6,349 nucleotides of DNA from Lachnospiraceae bacterium (lineage in GTDB: Bacteria; Bacillota_A; Clostridia; Lachnospirales; Lachnospiraceae). The DNA lies in NCBI GenBank assembly GCA_031262285.1, contig JAISHZ010000255.1:1-6349 (forward strand). The letters are read 5' to 3'. The position numbers and the translations under genes were made by a program. Every line of letters starts with the position of its first letter. The stretch's first letter is position 1. Below the pieces are notes generated by a model that saw only the letters and a list, made by a program, of their open reading frames with translations, was not told where the DNA came from and made no database searches. Shown in pieces: positions 5,102-6,349 of the stretch.

Positions 5102-5921
5102 GATAGCGGTTGATACCTTTTTTAACATAATATCGAAATCCATTCTGAAAATAATGGGAAGCGGTGAGCGATAGCAATACCGCGAAAACAATCGGGAAGA
5201 TATTCGCGGCAATCGGTGTTTTACCGAGGATGATCAGCGTTGGAAGCCAAGCGATCAACCCGGCCGGGAATATAGTCAAAAGCGGGATTTTCATATAAAG
5301 TGGCATACCAGAAAGCGGAAAGGTCGCCGTGTATTCCACACTGTATCTGACTGTACTTGAAATTTCCTCACACTGCACAGGTGCGTAAAACGCCAAACTT
5401 GATACAAGATACGAAAGCGCAATCACAACGACTATGCTGACGAAAATATTCCCAAGGAGCAGCAGTATCCACCACCACGGGAGTGCGACAGTTAAATTTA
5501 CCACGGCAACACACATCAGAATAATACCCGCTATAAAGCGACCGGAATATGTGAACGGCGAAAAACCTGCAAGCAATTGTATACTGTAAGGTAACGGCAT
5601 AATAAACATATGCTCCCAGTGCCCGCGCCCGATGATTCTACTTGGAAAAGACGCGTTTCCGGGATCGAATAGTGCAATAATGCCATTTACGATACCGCCG
5701 TATGCAAGCATAAATAAAATCTCGTACTTGTCGAGTCCCCCGATTCCATCAAATTTCCAAGCAAGCAGGAATATGCCCGATATACCCGAAATATCGGCGC
5801 ATATATCCGACAGCAGGGCGATCAGCATAAATTTTGTGTCACGTAGCAACGCACCTAAATCCATTTTTGCATAGATCCCCAAAAGCTCAATGTATCGTTT
5901 AAATGTGATTTTATCCACCAA
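5079..5921 (-). CDS. ABC-2-type exporter permease, COG3694 type
   Basis: A 280-aa membrane protein forming one half of the export channel. About six hydrophobic segments are visible (roughly residues 30-55, 66-86, 113-142, 148-178, 210-232, 236-256). Family-like features are IGRGHWEHMFIMPLP (97-111), which occupies the place of the usual 'GxLDxxLxxPL' segment, and FPLSGMPLYMKIPLLTIFPA (201-220) before GLIAWLP. The start is TTG 5921, 9 bases after AAAGGA; GTG 5918 is the next codon and also possible. Either start overlaps the end of the upstream permease (stop 5911-5913) by about 8-11 bases, and its own stop lies within the ATPase gene, so translation of all three is probably coupled. Substrate cannot be told from sequence. 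Family assignment is confident. Confidence 0.92.
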   Translation of the reverse strand: MVDKITFKRYIELLGIYAKMDLGALLRDTKFMLIALLSDICADISGISGIFLLAWKFDGIGGLDKYEILFMLAYGGIVNGIIALFDPGNASFPSRIIGRGHWEHMFIMPLPYSIQLLAGFSPFTYSGRFIAGIILMCVAVVNLTVALPWWWILLLLGNIFVSIVVVIALSYLVSSLAFYAPVQCEEISSTVRYSVEYTATFPLSGMPLYMKIPLLTIFPAGLIAWLPTLIILGKTPIAANIFPIVFAVLLSLTASHYFQNGFRYYVKKGINRYHAGGHRN

Positions 5922-6349
5922 AACTTACCATCCTTTCTCTTGATTTATTGAACCATATCAGCGTAATTGTCCAGATAACCATGTTCCAAAATAGCTGAAC
6001 AGGAATGATTTGCACCGGGTCTGCCGAACCTATATACAGCGATAATGTCGCTCCTCCCATGCTCCCGAATGGCTGGTACAGCATCCATTTATCCATTCCA
6101 AACGGCAGTATCTTAAACGGGATTACCGTGCCCGAAAAGAACGAAACCACCGCAGAGCGGATAACCCACATTAGCCATACGACGTTTTTTAGCCGCAGCG
6201 TGACGCAGAAAAACAAGAACTCGAACGCAAAGCCCAGTGAAGCGCACAGTATCAGCGACGGAATCACCCAAGGCGTATTCGGTATTATTTGAATACCGAA
6301 AAGCGGCGCAATGATTGCCATCGGGAGCGAAAACATCAGCAGTGTCGGC
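5911..6349 (-). CDS. ABC-2-type exporter permease, COG4587 type (N-terminus beyond window)
   Basis: The C-terminal ~145 residues of the partner permease; the frame is open to the window edge, so the ATG at 6336 is probably internal. Family traits from memory: FGIQIIPNTPWVIP, two membrane helices, then VSFFSGTVIPFKILPFGMDK with the proline/phenylalanine turn before a helix, LYQPFGSM, and the ending QLFWNMVIWTITLIWFNKSR followed by a GG C-terminus. Related triplets include a Synechocystis exporter reported to pump methyl viologen, which is established knowledge for that organism only. First of the three exporter genes seen; any promoter lies outside the window. Confidence 0.9.
   Translation of the reverse strand, partial: PTLLMFSLPMAIIAPLFGIQIIPNTPWVIPSLILCASLGFAFEFLFFCVTLRLKNVVWLMWVIRSAVVSFFSGTVIPFKILPFGMDKWMLYQPFGSMGGATLSLYIGSADPVQIIPVQLFWNMVIWTITLIWFNKSRERMVSFGG

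Noticed and set aside
4128..5174. Several plus-strand open frames opposite the ATPase gene.
   Set aside because: All are antisense shadows of a well-conserved coding sequence without ribosome sites.
5102..5212. An N-terminal extension of the ABC ATPase up to 5212.
   Set aside because: The added residues are the permease C-terminal coding sequence read in another frame and do not resemble COG4586 starts.
1..6349. CRISPR arrays, tRNA/rRNA genes, retron or reverse transcriptase, intact transposase or integrase.
   Set aside because: I looked for regularly spaced direct repeats, tRNA-like cloverleaves and the corresponding protein motifs and found none.

Overview
The window suggests an anaerobic, Clostridia-like Firmicute chromosome. 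This is an inference from strong AGGAGG-type ribosome binding sites, AT-rich accessory genes and the closest recognisable protein families. It holds a worn accessory (defence-type) region on the left and a conserved transporter operon on the right.

Left part, plus strand. Bases 1-542 are the 3' part of a TIGR02391/Ymh-family gene broken by one missing T near 389-391. Directly behind it, with its own ribosome binding site, lie the first ~120 codons of a type III restriction-modification methyltransferase (mod). That fragment carries a nonsense codon and two frameshifts, and it stops exactly where the catalytic DPPY motif should begin. No rest of mod and no res gene follows.

Centre, plus strand. 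Where the rest of the restriction system should be, there is an intact two-gene operon (1065-2483 and 2497-3414, 13 bases apart). The first protein (472 aa) has a glycine/alanine-rich hydrophobic N-terminus and a long helical body. The second (305 aa) looks like an alpha/beta domain followed by a helical tail. I recognise neither as a named family. The setting, the compact architecture and the membrane-active-looking N-terminus make this pair the best candidate in the window for an undescribed defence-like system.

Middle gap, 3415-4114. There is no convincing intact gene. It holds a terminator whose pairing favours the minus strand, a ~94-base imperfect inverted repeat with alternative pairings, several smaller inverted repeats, weak promoter-like sites, and a 25-codon open tail that ends just before a strong plus-strand terminator. 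It reads as gene wreckage between two convergent transcription units.

Right part, minus strand. Three overlapping genes encode an ABC exporter of the COG4587-COG3694-COG4586 type. In transcription order they are a permease (cut by the window edge), a second permease and the ATPase, followed by a small terminator. Gene order and overlaps indicate one translationally coupled operon, unrelated in function to the left part.
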